Assembly (NCBI GenBank): GCA_900450595.1
Contig: UGGS01000001.1
Coordinates: forward strand, 124,001-188,000
Direction of reading: 5' to 3'
Origin: [Flavobacterium] thermophilum
GTDB taxonomy: Bacteria; Bacillota; Bacilli; Bacillales; Anoxybacillaceae
DNA length: 64,000 nucleotides
The notes under the pieces are model-generated. The model was given only the letters and a program-made list of their open reading frames with translations, was not told the origin of the DNA and made no database searches. A program made the position numbers and the translations under genes. Positions 8,421 to 16,451 of this stretch are shown here, in pieces; the stretch's first letter is position 1; each line of letters begins with the position of its first letter.

Positions 8421-9533
8421 ATGAAGCAGGCCATTCAGGAACGGTTTCTCATCTCCCCGTTTCTTGTGTTTTTTGTCATTCATGCTACGCAAGTTGGGGT
8501 CGGGGCACTCAATTTTCAGCGTCCACTGATGAAAGAGGCGGGGCAGGATGCCTGGATGGCAGTCTTAATGGCCGGGCTGTCGGCGCACGTGTTGATTTGG
8601 CTCATGTATCGGCTGCTGTCGCATTTGCCATCAGGCGGAGACCTCGTGTCGCTTCATGAACAGTACTTCGGGCGGTGGATCGGCGGGGTGCTGAGCCTTG
8701 GACTTCTTTTTTACTACGCGTTGGCGGCGTTTATGGTGCTTCAATCATACATTGAAATCATTAAAGTATGGGTGTTCCCGTTGATGGGGGTGTGGCAGTT
8801 CAGCCTTATGTTTTTGCTGATGACGTATTACGCCGTCTCCGGCGGGTTTCGCGTCGTTGTCGGCTTATGCGTTTGGGGGGTGGTGATTCCGCTGTTGACG
8901 ATTTTTCCGATGGTTTTCTTTCCGCTTGAGTATGCTCAATACCGGAATTTATTGCCGGTGTTCGACCATTCGTTTGGGCAATTGGCAAAAGCATCGAAAG
9001 AGATGGTGCTGCAATATTTAGGGTTTGAAATGCTGCTGATGTATTACCCGTTTTTAAAACAGGCTCCGTCCTCGCAAAAGTGGGCGCATGCGGCCAACGC
9101 GTTTACGATGTTCATTTATTTTGTTTTGATCCTCATTTCCGTCGTGTTTTATAACAAAGAGCAAATCCAGCATATTACATGGCCGACGCTGACGATGGCC
9201 AAAATTCCGGAAGTGCCGTTTATCGAGCGGATGGAGTATATTGTCATCTCGATTTATGTGCTCGTTGTGTTACCGATCATCGCGGTCTCTATTTGGGCGG
9301 CGACGCGCGTGATCAAACAGCTGTTTGCTGTTCAGCAGCGCCGTTCGCTTCCAGTGTTGCTCGCTTGCTTGTTTGTCGGGACGCTGTTTTTCCAAGAGAA
9401 GACAGACATTGAGCAGTTGATGCAATGGACAGCGAAGGCAGGGTTTTATCTTGTCGCGGTGTATGTTCCGCTTTTGTATCTATACGTATGGACGGCGGAA
9501 AAAGTGAAAAAGGCGCTACAACAAAAGCCATAA
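8421..9533 (+). CDS. GerA-type germination receptor, B subunit (permease-like)
   Basis: This 370-residue protein belongs to the GerAB spore permease family of the APC superfamily, with ten predicted membrane helices. It begins with the helix HATQVGVGALNF, whose small-residue segment corresponds to the germinant pocket in GerAB, and contains YYALAAFMVLQSYIEI. A GAGGAGGG site precedes the ATG. It closes the receptor operon; the queC leader begins directly behind it with no clear terminator between. Confidence 0.92.
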   Translation: MKQAIQERFLISPFLVFFVIHATQVGVGALNFQRPLMKEAGQDAWMAVLMAGLSAHVLIWLMYRLLSHLPSGGDLVSLHEQYFGRWIGGVLSLGLLFYYALAAFMVLQSYIEIIKVWVFPLMGVWQFSLMFLLMTYYAVSGGFRVVVGLCVWGVVIPLLTIFPMVFFPLEYAQYRNLLPVFDHSFGQLAKASKEMVLQYLGFEMLLMYYPFLKQAPSSQKWAHAANAFTMFIYFVLILISVVFYNKEQIQHITWPTLTMAKIPEVPFIERMEYIVISIYVLVVLPIIAVSIWAATRVIKQLFAVQQRRSLPVLLACLFVGTLFFQEKTDIEQLMQWTAKAGFYLVAVYVPLLYLYVWTAEKVKKALQQKP

Positions 9534-9572
9534 GTATGGTATAGTAAATAAAGAAAACAGAAGAATCACAAT

Positions 9573-9658
9573 TCCGTACGCTTGTACGGGAGAGGTTTCT
9601 AGCAAAACCCTCTATAAAAAACTAGGGACGGCTGTATCCTAGGGGTATGGCCTTTTTT
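9573..9658 (+). promoter_or_regulatory. preQ1-I riboswitch with terminator, controlling queCDEF
   Basis: The aptamer at 9590-9625 reads AGAGGTTTCTAGC, then CCCTCTATAAAAAACTAG, matching the class I preQ1 pseudoknot: stem AGAGG/CCTCT plus the A-rich tail. Directly upstream is a hairpin CCGTAC/GTACGG (9573-9589). Downstream, GGCTGTATCC pairs with GGGTATGGCC (three G-U pairs) before TTTTTTG, an intrinsic terminator. preQ1 binding should favour termination and shut off queuosine-precursor synthesis. A TATAGT -10-like box lies at 9540-9545. Confidence 0.93.
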
Positions 9659-9705
9659 GTTTTGGAAACCTCTTCTTCTGCTGATTCAGAAGGAGGTTGA
9701 TTGTG

Positions 9706-10377
9706 ATGAAGATGAAGGAAGAAAAGGCGGTCGTCGTCTTTAGCGGCGGCCAAGACAGCACGACGTGTTTGTTTTGGGCGAAAAAACAGTTTGGTGAAGT
9801 GGAAGCGGTGACGTTTGACTACGGCCAGCGCCATCGCCGGGAAATTGACGTCGCTCAGGCAATTGCCGCTGAGCTTGGCGTTCGCCATACGGTGCTTGAT
9901 TTGTCGCTTCTCGGGCAGTTGGCGCCGAACGCCTTGACGCGGCGCGACATTGCCATTGAACAAAAGAAAGGCGAGCTGCCGACGACGTTTGTGGATGGGC
10001 GCAATTTATTGTTTTTATCATTCGCTGCCGTGTTCGCCAAACAGCGGGGCGCGCGCCATATTGTGACGGGAGTGTGCGAGACGGATTTCAGCGGCTATCC
10101 GGACTGCCGCGATGTGTTTATCAAATCGTTGAACGTCACGCTGAATTTAGCGATGGATTACGAATTTGTCATTCATACGCCGCTCATGTGGCTGACGAAA
10201 GCGGAGACGTGGAAGCTCGCGGATGAGCTCGGGGCGTTCGAGTTCATTCGCACGAAGACGCTGACGTGCTATAACGGCATCATCGCCGACGGCTGCGGCG
10301 AATGTCCAGCGTGCGTGCTGCGCAAGCGCGGATTGGATGACTATTTGCGGGAAAAAGCGGGGGTGGAGCGGCCATGA
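9706..10377 (+). CDS. queC: 7-cyano-7-deazaguanine synthase QueC
   Basis: This 223-residue enzyme converts 7-carboxy-7-deazaguanine plus ammonia and ATP to preQ0. It shows the PP-loop SGGQDSTT at residues 13-20 and, near the C terminus, the zinc ligands C-x-x-C (CGECPAC). The ATG at 9706 is 9 bases after AAGGAGG. TTG, GTG and a second ATG nearby are alternatives of 2-3 codons. The gene is the first of the preQ1-regulated operon and overlaps queD by 4 bases. Confidence 0.96.
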   Translation: MKMKEEKAVVVFSGGQDSTTCLFWAKKQFGEVEAVTFDYGQRHRREIDVAQAIAAELGVRHTVLDLSLLGQLAPNALTRRDIAIEQKKGELPTTFVDGRNLLFLSFAAVFAKQRGARHIVTGVCETDFSGYPDCRDVFIKSLNVTLNLAMDYEFVIHTPLMWLTKAETWKLADELGAFEFIRTKTLTCYNGIIADGCGECPACVLRKRGLDDYLREKAGVERP

Positions 10378-10811
10378 TGCACCAGCTTTATCCGCAAGTG
10401 ATGCACCCTTACCGCTATGAGCTGAACAAAGATATGCACATCGCCGCCGCCCATTTCATCCCGCACGAAGCGGCCGGGAGTTGCGCAAACGTGCACGGCC
10501 ACACGTACATCGTCAATGTGACGGTCGCCGGCGATGAGCTCGATGAGAGCGGTTTTTTAGTCAATTTTCAAACGTTAAAACAGCTCGTTCATCGCAAGCT
10601 GGACCATACGCTGCTCAACGACCATAGCGATTGGTTTGACGGTCATGACCCGAATCGGTTTCCGACGTCGGAAGTGGTGGCGCGCACGATTTATGAAACG
10701 ATTCAGCGCTATTTGGATACGCTGCCGCACAAGCCGACATGTTTGCAAGTGTTTGTCCGCGAAACGCCGACAAGTTATGTCGTCTACCGGCCGAAAGCGG
10801 GGGAGCGGTAA
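10374..10811 (+). CDS. queD: 6-carboxy-5,6,7,8-tetrahydropterin synthase QueD
   Basis: This is a 145-residue T-fold enzyme that makes 6-carboxytetrahydropterin from dihydroneopterin triphosphate. Zinc ligands and the catalytic Cys lie in [19 protein letters not shown], with the HGH pair; a C-terminal ETPTS glutamate is the pterin anchor. The start codon overlaps the queC stop (ATGA). QueE begins on the last base of its stop codon, so the three are translationally coupled. Confidence 0.95.
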   Translation: MMHQLYPQVMHPYRYELNKDMHIAAAHFIPHEAAGSCANVHGHTYIVNVTVAGDELDESGFLVNFQTLKQLVHRKLDHTLLNDHSDWFDGHDPNRFPTSEVVARTIYETIQRYLDTLPHKPTCLQVFVRETPTSYVVYRPKAGER

Positions 10812-11545
10812 TGGCGCGCACGATTCCGGTGTTGGAGATTTTTGGTCCGACCATCCAAGGAGAGGGAATGGTGATCGGCCAAAAGACGATGTTCGTCCGC
10901 ACAGCCGGCTGCGATTATCGCTGCCGCTGGTGCGATTCGGCGTTTACGTGGGACGGATCAGCGAAAGACGAGATCGAGCAGCTGACGGCAGACGAAATTT
11001 GGCGGCGGCTTGAAGCCATTGGCGGCCGCCGCTTCCGCCACGTGACGATTTCAGGCGGCAACCCGCTTCTGATTGCGGCTCTTGGGGAGCTCATCGCGCT
11101 TCTTCATGAAAAAGGGATGCGGGTCGCGGTTGAAACGCAAGGGAGCCGTTGGCAGGATTGGCTGCTTGACATTGACGACGTCACTCTTTCCCCGAAGCCG
11201 CCAAGCTCGGGGATGGACACCGACTGGGCGGCGCTCGATCAAATCATTGAACGGTTGCAGGCTGACCAAAGCCGAGTGCGGCGCATCAGCTTGAAAGTCG
11301 TCGTCTTTGATGACGCCGATTTGGCGTACGCGAAAGAGGTGCACCGCCGTTACCTAGGCGTTCCGTTTTACTTGCAGGTAGGCAACGCCGATGTGGCCGA
11401 TTCAGATGTGGATGCACTCCGCACAAAGCTTCTCCATCGGTTGGAATGGCTGGTGGAGCAAGCCGCCGATTCGGAGGAGCTGGCCGACGTCCACATCCTG
11501 CCGCAGCTGCACACGCTTCTTTGGGGAAACAAGCGCGGCGTGTAA
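10811..11545 (+). CDS. queE: 7-carboxy-7-deazaguanine synthase QueE
   Basis: This 244-residue radical SAM enzyme rearranges carboxytetrahydropterin to 7-carboxy-7-deazaguanine. It has the [4Fe-4S] motif CDYRCRWCD (C-x3-C-x2-C) near residue 33 and the SAM-contact TISGGNP segment. The ATG overlaps the queD TAA by one base; an in-frame extension upstream lies inside queD and is not used. A WCDSAFTW stretch follows the cluster as in Bacillus-type QueE. Confidence 0.95.
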   Translation: MARTIPVLEIFGPTIQGEGMVIGQKTMFVRTAGCDYRCRWCDSAFTWDGSAKDEIEQLTADEIWRRLEAIGGRRFRHVTISGGNPLLIAALGELIALLHEKGMRVAVETQGSRWQDWLLDIDDVTLSPKPPSSGMDTDWAALDQIIERLQADQSRVRRISLKVVVFDDADLAYAKEVHRRYLGVPFYLQVGNADVADSDVDALRTKLLHRLEWLVEQAADSEELADVHILPQLHTLLWGNKRGV

Positions 11546-11597
11546 AGCGGGGTGCGGCGATTCGCCCGGCAATGAATAATGAGGGAGGAATGAACGA

Positions 11598-12095
11598 ATG
11601 GCAGGAAGAAAAGAGGAAGAATTGAAAGACTTGACGCTGCTTGGCAATCAAGGGACAACGTATTCGTTTACGTACAATCCCCATCTTCTTGAAGTGTTTG
11701 ACAACAAACATCCTGACCGGGATTATTTCGTGAAGTTCAATTGTCCGGAGTTTACGACGTTGTGTCCAAAAACCGGACAACCGGACTTCGCAACGATTTA
11801 CATCAGCTACATCCCGGACAAAAAATGCGTCGAAAGCAAATCGTTGAAGCTGTATTTGTTCAGCTTCCGCAATCATGGCGACTTTCACGAAGACTGCGTC
11901 AACATCATTATGAACGATTTGATTAAAGTCATGGAACCGCGCTATATCGAAGTGTGGGGCAAATTCACCCCGCGCGGCGGCATTTCCATCGATCCGTACT
12001 GCAACTGGGGACGCCCGGGGACGAAATACGAAAAAATGGCGGAATACCGGCTGCTCAATCATGACTTGTATCCAGAAAAAGTCGACAACCGCTAG
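11598..12095 (+). CDS. queF: NADPH-dependent 7-cyano-7-deazaguanine reductase QueF
   Basis: This 165-residue, unimodular QueF reduces preQ0 to preQ1, the base inserted into tRNA and the ligand of the upstream riboswitch. The catalytic Cys is in [12 protein letters not shown], with the downstream ESKSLKLY substrate glutamate. A GAGGGAGGAATG region precedes the ATG. It lies 52 bases after queE. It completes the operon, giving product feedback on the leader. Confidence 0.96.
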   Translation: MAGRKEEELKDLTLLGNQGTTYSFTYNPHLLEVFDNKHPDRDYFVKFNCPEFTTLCPKTGQPDFATIYISYIPDKKCVESKSLKLYLFSFRNHGDFHEDCVNIIMNDLIKVMEPRYIEVWGKFTPRGGISIDPYCNWGRPGTKYEKMAEYRLLNHDLYPEKVDNR

Positions 12096-12172
12096 AGATA
12101 AAAAAAGAGGTAGTTTTTTCGCTCCAACTCCTATATAATGAACAATGAATGTTTGCCTTGGAGGTTTTGGCG

Positions 12173-12832
12173 TTGGAGCGAAGAACAGCTCTTTTGCTTG
12201 GAGCGAGCGGTTTGGTCGGCGGAGAGTTGCTGAAGCTGTTGCTGCAGTCGGATTTGTACCGCTGTGTGACGATTTTCGTCCGCACTCCGCTGCCGATTAA
12301 ACATGAAAAACTGCAGCAAGTCGTCGCCGATTTTGCGCGGCTTGAATCGTACGAACGATATTTTTATGTGGACGATGTGTTTTGCTGCCTTGGGACGACG
12401 CGCAAAAAGGCGAAAACAAAGCAGCAGTTCATTCAAGTTGACTATGAATATACGCTGCGCGCGGCGGCGCTGGCGGAAAAGTGCCGTGCGAAAAGCTTTT
12501 TGACCGTCTCTTCGGTTGGCGCCAACCCGTGTTCGCCGTTTTTTTACCAGCGCGTCAAAGGAGAGGTGGAAGAGGCGTTGCAGCGGCTTTCCATCCCATC
12601 GCTTCATATTTTCCGTCCATCGTTGCTCGTCGGCAAGCGTCGGGAGTTCCGCCTTGGCGAGATGCTCGCCGGGTGGCTGTTATGCCGGCTGCCGTTTTTG
12701 TTCGTCGGCAAATGGAAAAAATATAAGCCGGTTGACGCCCATCAGCTTGCTTTGGCGATGTTTTACCGGGCGGCGTCCGCAGCGAACGGCGTCCACATCT
12801 ATGAATGTGATGAACTCGCCCGCATTTCGTAA
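12173..12832 (+). CDS. NAD(P)-binding oxidoreductase of the HTATIP2-like SDR type
   Basis: This 219-residue Rossmann protein begins with a nucleotide-binding LLLGASGLVG loop and continues with CCLGTTR and SSVGAN strands and a YQRVKGEVE segment that supplies the Tyr-x3-Lys pair of atypical short-chain dehydrogenases. The substrate is unknown. The TTG at 12173, 8 bases after GGAGG, is preferred over the ATG at 12149, which precedes that site. A TATAAT box lies at 12134-12139. A terminator follows immediately. Confidence 0.75.
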   Translation: MERRTALLLGASGLVGGELLKLLLQSDLYRCVTIFVRTPLPIKHEKLQQVVADFARLESYERYFYVDDVFCCLGTTRKKAKTKQQFIQVDYEYTLRAAALAEKCRAKSFLTVSSVGANPCSPFFYQRVKGEVEEALQRLSIPSLHIFRPSLLVGKRREFRLGEMLAGWLLCRLPFLFVGKWKKYKPVDAHQLALAMFYRAASAANGVHIYECDELARIS

Positions 12833-12835
12833 ACA

Positions 12836-12866
12836 AAAAAGAGGCTCTTGGCAGCCTCTTTTTTAT
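12836..12866. terminator. Bidirectional terminator between the oxidoreductase and ykvS
   Basis: AAAAGAGGCT pairs with AGCCTCTTTT around CTTGGC, with A and T runs on the two sides, so it can serve both converging genes. Confidence 0.85.
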
Positions 12867-13042
12867 TCGATGATCTTATAGTTTTTATGATTGACGACTG
12901 TCCGTTCTTGCAAATCGAGTTCACGGTAGTTTTCCATATACGTTAAATCCACGATGACGGAGTTTTCATTCACCTTCTCCACAATGCCGCGCAATCCATT
13001 TTTAAATTCAATAATGTCCCCGACTTTTGCTTTTTTCACCAT
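12863..13042 (-). CDS. ykvS: DUF2187 family protein YkvS
   Basis: This 59-residue protein has a small KOW/SH3-like beta fold: KVGDIIEFKNGLRGIVEKV followed by VIVDLTYMENY. Function is unknown. The start is the ATG at 13042 with AAAGGGGAA upstream; the longer open frame has no start signal. It is adjacent to ykvT as in B. subtilis. Confidence 0.85.
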   Translation of the reverse strand: MVKKAKVGDIIEFKNGLRGIVEKVNENSVIVDLTYMENYRELDLQERTVVNHKNYKIIE

Positions 13043-13237
13043 TCTATCATTCCCCTTTTTAAACCGAATATAGTCGTCGGCGGCTAAAACGGGCGTGATC
13101 GGCCGAAAAGGCGGCCGGCCGGTGCGCCCTGGCCGTTGTGCCCGCTCTTTATAAAAAGGAGCAGGCGCTTTTTTACTAGTTTGCCTTATTTTTATGCACA
13201 AGTAAAGGGGGTTCTTTCCTAAAATCTGATATTTAAA

Positions 13238-13268
13238 AAAAAACAAGGGGCGAAGCCGTCCCCTTGTT
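13238..13268 (-). terminator. Terminator of ykvT
   Basis: On the minus strand ACAAGGGG pairs with CCCCTTGT and is followed by nine T. Confidence 0.9.
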
Positions 13269-13273
13269 TTCGT

Positions 13274-13858
13274 CTACTTGGCAAACACATGGTTGCCGAT
13301 GACGACCGTCACCGGACGGGAGCGCAGCCATTTGCTTTTCGCCGTTTTCGGATTGTAGAAATAGAGCGAGCCGTTTCCTAAACCGCGAAAAGCAAGTGCT
13401 TCTTCAACGGCGCGATATGATTCACGGTCAGCGGGTTCATTGATCGTTCCGTTTGCGACCGGCGTGAATGCATAACGGCCGCCAGAGCGCTCATAAATAA
13501 CAGCGCGGATCGTATCCGGAAAATCCGGATGGTCGACGCGGTTGAGCACGACCGTTGCCACGGCTACTTTCCCGGCGTACGGCTCCCCTTTCGCCTCAGC
13601 ATGGACGAGGCGAGCGAGCAAGTCTTTTTCCGCCGCTGTAATGCCTGCGTTCGGGATGATCAGTTTTTCGCCAGGATACAGCCAATCGTCTTTTCTATTT
13701 TTTTGCATCAGCTGTTTGAGCGGCACGCCGTATTGCTTCGCGATTTTCCAAAGCGTGTCGCCGCGCTTGACAGTGTGGATGGTTGCCGCATCGGCATGGC
13801 CGGCAAAGAAAAACATCCCGCACAACACCGCCATCACCCATGCTTTTCCTTTTTTCAT
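13274..13858 (-). CDS. ykvT: LysM / SleB-type cell-wall hydrolase YkvT
   Basis: This 194-residue secreted hydrolase has a signal peptide of about 24 residues ending AGHADA, one LysM domain (about 27-70, [16 protein letters not shown] ... YPGEKLIIP) and a Hydrolase_2 catalytic domain (about 80-194) like that of the spore-cortex lytic enzyme SleB, with the catalytic-type Glu in [11 protein letters not shown]. It should act on peptidoglycan outside the membrane, possibly in spore or vegetative wall turnover. It ends in a strong terminator. Confidence 0.9.
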   Translation of the reverse strand: MKKGKAWVMAVLCGMFFFAGHADAATIHTVKRGDTLWKIAKQYGVPLKQLMQKNRKDDWLYPGEKLIIPNAGITAAEKDLLARLVHAEAKGEPYAGKVAVATVVLNRVDHPDFPDTIRAVIYERSGGRYAFTPVANGTINEPADRESYRAVEEALAFRGLGNGSLYFYNPKTAKSKWLRSRPVTVVIGNHVFAK

Positions 13859-13999
13859 CCTGATCCCTCCTCTCGTAAACTCGCTACTAGAGTAACAAGG
13901 ATGGGAAGATGATTCATTATCGAAATGATGGAAAAAGTGCGCGAAGCATTGAAATGACTAGTTTCATAGGAGGAATGGAAATTTCTCCGCAAGCCAAAA

Positions 14000-14032
14000 C
14001 ATCCGGCTTTCGGGGCGGAAAGCCGGATGTGA
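14000..14032 (-). terminator. Strong hairpin downstream of the 64-aa gene
   Basis: ACATCCGGCTTTC pairs with GAAAGCCGGATGT around a short GC loop. On the minus strand only TTTT follows, so termination may be partial. Confidence 0.55.
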
Positions 14033-14052
14033 AGCCGCAAAGACGGGAACGT

Positions 14053-14247
14053 TCAGCTGCGCGGAACATCTGTATAGTGATAAATAATGTGACCGCCGCG
14101 CTGGGCGATGCCGCGAAATCGTTTAAAATCGGGCTGTTTGACAAGCACGGCGCGAAAAACAGGGAAGTCCTCTTTTTTCACCAGCAGTTCGGAGATGATT
14201 CCGTTGCGCAAATCATGGATTTGTTTGGCCGCCAACGTTTCATCCAT
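14053..14247 (-). CDS. Conserved-looking small hypothetical protein (64 aa)
   Basis: The ATG at 14247 follows GGGAGGGAA. The product starts MDETLAAKQIHDLRNGIISE and contains the phrase FRGIAQRGGHIIYHY. It has a helical N-terminal half and a beta C-terminal half with no membrane segment. I do not recognise a family with certainty. The upstream 14248-14340 region is open for its promoter, divergent from the proline-rich gene. Confidence 0.65.
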   Translation of the reverse strand: MDETLAAKQIHDLRNGIISELLVKKEDFPVFRAVLVKQPDFKRFRGIAQRGGHIIYHYTDVPRS

Positions 14248-14343
14248 CTGATTCCCTCCCAACGACCATGTGAGGTTGCTGCTGTTATTTATCATAGCGC
14301 AACCGGCGTTTAGGATAAATACCTATATTTTGGCCGGGCAAAC

Positions 14344-14370
14344 ACCCTTTGCTTGTGCCGACATACAATA
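14344..14370 (+). promoter_or_regulatory. Sporulation-type promoter (SigE or SigK) for the proline-rich gene
   Basis: CATACAATA at 14362-14370 fits the SigK -10 (CATANNNTA) and also the SigE -10 (CATACAAT). An AC dinucleotide at 14344 lies 16 bases upstream, the SigK -35 hallmark. This would place the downstream gene in the mother cell. Based on consensus matching only. Confidence 0.6.
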
Positions 14371-14418
14371 TGGATGGGTACGCGCCCCGACAACTATGAG
14401 CGAGAAAGGGAGAGGACA

Positions 14419-15081
14419 ATGAATCAATGGGACCCTCATATGAATGATCCGTTTCTGAACGCCTCAAACCAAGGCGATAAGGCCGAGCGAATGGACAATA
14501 ATGCACCGCCCGTGGCGCCGCTGCCGACCGCACCAGCGGCAATGCCGACAGCGTATTATTCGCCGGTGACTCCTTATGGCTACTGGTGTCCGCCGGCTGT
14601 GCCGATGGCTCCTTTGGTCAGTCCGGCCCACCTTGACAGTCCGGACGAATTTGACAGCCCGGACAGCTCTGATATGATGCCCCCGGCGCCGCCGCTGGGC
14701 TTGGGAGCAGTGCCGAATGTGGCTCCGACCTTCACCTGGCCGGTAGGAGGGGAAGAAAATGCACCGCCGCTGCCCGCTGACGGTGCCGTTGCTCCATACG
14801 ATATGGCAGCTCCGTATGCAGGGGTGGGAGCTCCTGTTGCCGGTATGACGCCCGGCGTCGTTCCTAGTGCGATGCCGACCATGGGTGTCACGCCCGGTGT
14901 TGCCCCTAGCATCGCCCCCGGCGCTGTTCCGTATCCTCCGATGTGCTATCCGCCGGCTGCGCCGCTGCCATACGCCCCGGCGGCACCGTACGGTTATCCT
15001 GCTGCACCGCTGCCGCCGTATTACGGTGGGGTAGCTCCATATGCGCCCGGCCTTCCGGCGCCGTACGGCCCATATCGGTAA
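14419..15081 (+). CDS. Proline/alanine/tyrosine-rich low-complexity protein, probable spore coat protein
   Basis: The 220-residue product is rich in Pro, Ala, Tyr, Met and Gly, with PYAPAAPYGYPAAP-like repeats in the C-terminal third and tandem MTPGV/VTPGV units around residues 150-175. An acidic SPDEFDSPDSSD patch lies near residue 80. It has no signal peptide or membrane segment. The ATG follows GGGAGAGGACA. Tyrosine- and proline-rich composition plus the mother-cell-type promoter suggest a coat or coat-morphogenesis component. The family is not recognised, so the coat role is inference. Confidence 0.7.
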   Translation: MNQWDPHMNDPFLNASNQGDKAERMDNNAPPVAPLPTAPAAMPTAYYSPVTPYGYWCPPAVPMAPLVSPAHLDSPDEFDSPDSSDMMPPAPPLGLGAVPNVAPTFTWPVGGEENAPPLPADGAVAPYDMAAPYAGVGAPVAGMTPGVVPSAMPTMGVTPGVAPSIAPGAVPYPPMCYPPAAPLPYAPAAPYGYPAAPLPPYYGGVAPYAPGLPAPYGPYR

Positions 15082-15090
15082 ACCGTCAAA

Positions 15091-15117
15091 AAGACCGCTT
15101 CCACGCGGTCTTTTTTT
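15091..15117 (+). terminator. Terminator after the proline-rich gene
   Basis: AGACCGC pairs with GCGGTCT, followed by seven T. The next 217 bases (15118-15334) hold no gene; a TATAAT box at 15258-15263 probably belongs to the next promoter. Confidence 0.92.
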
Positions 15118-15334
15118 ATGTTCCACGGGGGACGGGCCCAGCATAGAGGCTCACCGGCTTGCCAGACGGCCGCTTCCCGTACAGGCGCCAGCATCAACTG
15201 CATTGTTCCAAACGCTCCCTTATGGCGGCATATATGTGTTCCCATTGCTGTCAATGGTATAATAAGGAACGTAGTTTTTCCCTCAAGAGAGGGAGGAAAA
15301 GACGAGGTTGGAGAAAAGAAAGGAGAAGAGGCAA

Positions 15335-16084
15335 ATGGGCATGGAGCGGAAAACAGTGATTGTCACCGGCGGAGCGAACGGCATCGGCAAGGCGGTCTCC
15401 GCGATGTTTGCCAAACAAGGTGCGAATGTGGCCATCGTGGATCGGGATGTCAAAAAAGGGGAGGCGTTTGCCGAACAGTTGCGGGCGGATGGACGACATG
15501 CCATATTTGTGGCCGCCGATGTCCGGAAAGTGAGCGACATCGAACGGTTTGTGAACGAAACAGCCAGCCGTTTTGGCCGCATCGATTATCTCATTAATAA
15601 CGCCGGCGTCTCGCGTTGGAAATCACCGTACGAGTTGACGGTGGATGAATGGGACGATGTGTTGTCGACAAATTTGCGCAGCGCCTTTTTTGCTTCGCGC
15701 GAGGCGGCAAAATATATGCGCCGCAACGCCAAAGGAGGGGCGATCGTGAATATTGCTTCTACAAGAGCGTTCATGTCTGAACCAAATTCAGAGGCGTACG
15801 CAGCGTCGAAAGGCGGTCTTGTCGCTCTCACCCACGCGTTGGCGGTGTCGTTTTCCGCTGACCGCATCCGCGTCAATTGCATCAGCCCCGGCTGGATCGA
15901 GACGGGCGATTACGGACAGCTGCGGGATGTCGACCACGGGCAGCACCCGGCCGGCCGCGTCGGCAAACCGGACGATATTGCCCGCGCCTGCCTGTACTTA
16001 TGTGAGGAGGAAAACGATTTTATCACTGGGGCGAATTTCGTGATCGACGGCGGGATGACAAGGAAAATGATTTATATTGAGTAG
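15335..16084 (+). CDS. Short-chain dehydrogenase/reductase (YkvO-like)
   Basis: This 249-residue classical SDR has a TGGANGIG nucleotide loop at residues 11-18, an NNAG strand, catalytic Ser in NIASTRAF, and catalytic Tyr/Lys in YAASKGG. The nucleotide-binding acid after the second strand (VDRD) suggests NAD preference. The substrate is unknown. The ATG at 15335 is 9 bases after AAGGAG. B. subtilis carries SDR gene ykvO in the corresponding neighbourhood, which is suggestive but not proof of orthology. Confidence 0.85.
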   Translation: MGMERKTVIVTGGANGIGKAVSAMFAKQGANVAIVDRDVKKGEAFAEQLRADGRHAIFVAADVRKVSDIERFVNETASRFGRIDYLINNAGVSRWKSPYELTVDEWDDVLSTNLRSAFFASREAAKYMRRNAKGGAIVNIASTRAFMSEPNSEAYAASKGGLVALTHALAVSFSADRIRVNCISPGWIETGDYGQLRDVDHGQHPAGRVGKPDDIARACLYLCEEENDFITGANFVIDGGMTRKMIYIE

Positions 16085-16150
16085 GAAGAGGGCGTTTGCT
16101 AAAATAAATGAATATGGAGAACGGCTTTGCAGCAAAGGTGGGAGGCAATG

Positions 16151-16396
16151 ATGAAAATCCGCAAAACGCCGCTAGTCGACGGACAAGCTCCGGCTCATGT
16201 ATATATTTACGAAAATCGAAAAGAGGAGTATATCGTTCTCGCCATTCCGGCGCTCGAGTGGTCCTTTTCATTCTTCTATGAGGAGGAAGCGGAGGCGGTG
16301 GCGCAACGGCTCGAGACGTCGCTGCAAAAGCGGATCGGCCATGAACGCGCTGCCATGCTGGCTGGCCGATTGCTAGGATGGGCGCGGGAAATGTAG
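16151..16396 (+). CDS. Small hypothetical protein (81 aa)
   Basis: The start is the ATG at 16151 (a tandem ATG at 16148 is too close to GGGAGG). The product begins MKIRKTPLVDGQAPAHVYIY and has a beta-rich N-terminal half and a helical C-terminal half (EEEAEAVAQRLETSLQK). No membrane segment, no recognised family. It lies between the SDR and the histidine kinase and may be cotranscribed with the kinase. Confidence 0.6.
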   Translation: MKIRKTPLVDGQAPAHVYIYENRKEEYIVLAIPALEWSFSFFYEEEAEAVAQRLETSLQKRIGHERAAMLAGRLLGWAREM

Positions 16397-16451
16397 CTTG
16401 GCGGATGGTGCGGCCGCCACTGACTTTGCATGTTAGGGGTTCGATGACAAA

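Noticed and set aside
14464..15144. Arg/His-rich minus-strand ORF opposite the proline-rich gene
   Set aside because: It is the antisense of a repetitive GC-rich coding region; the plus strand has the promoter, ribosome binding site and terminator.
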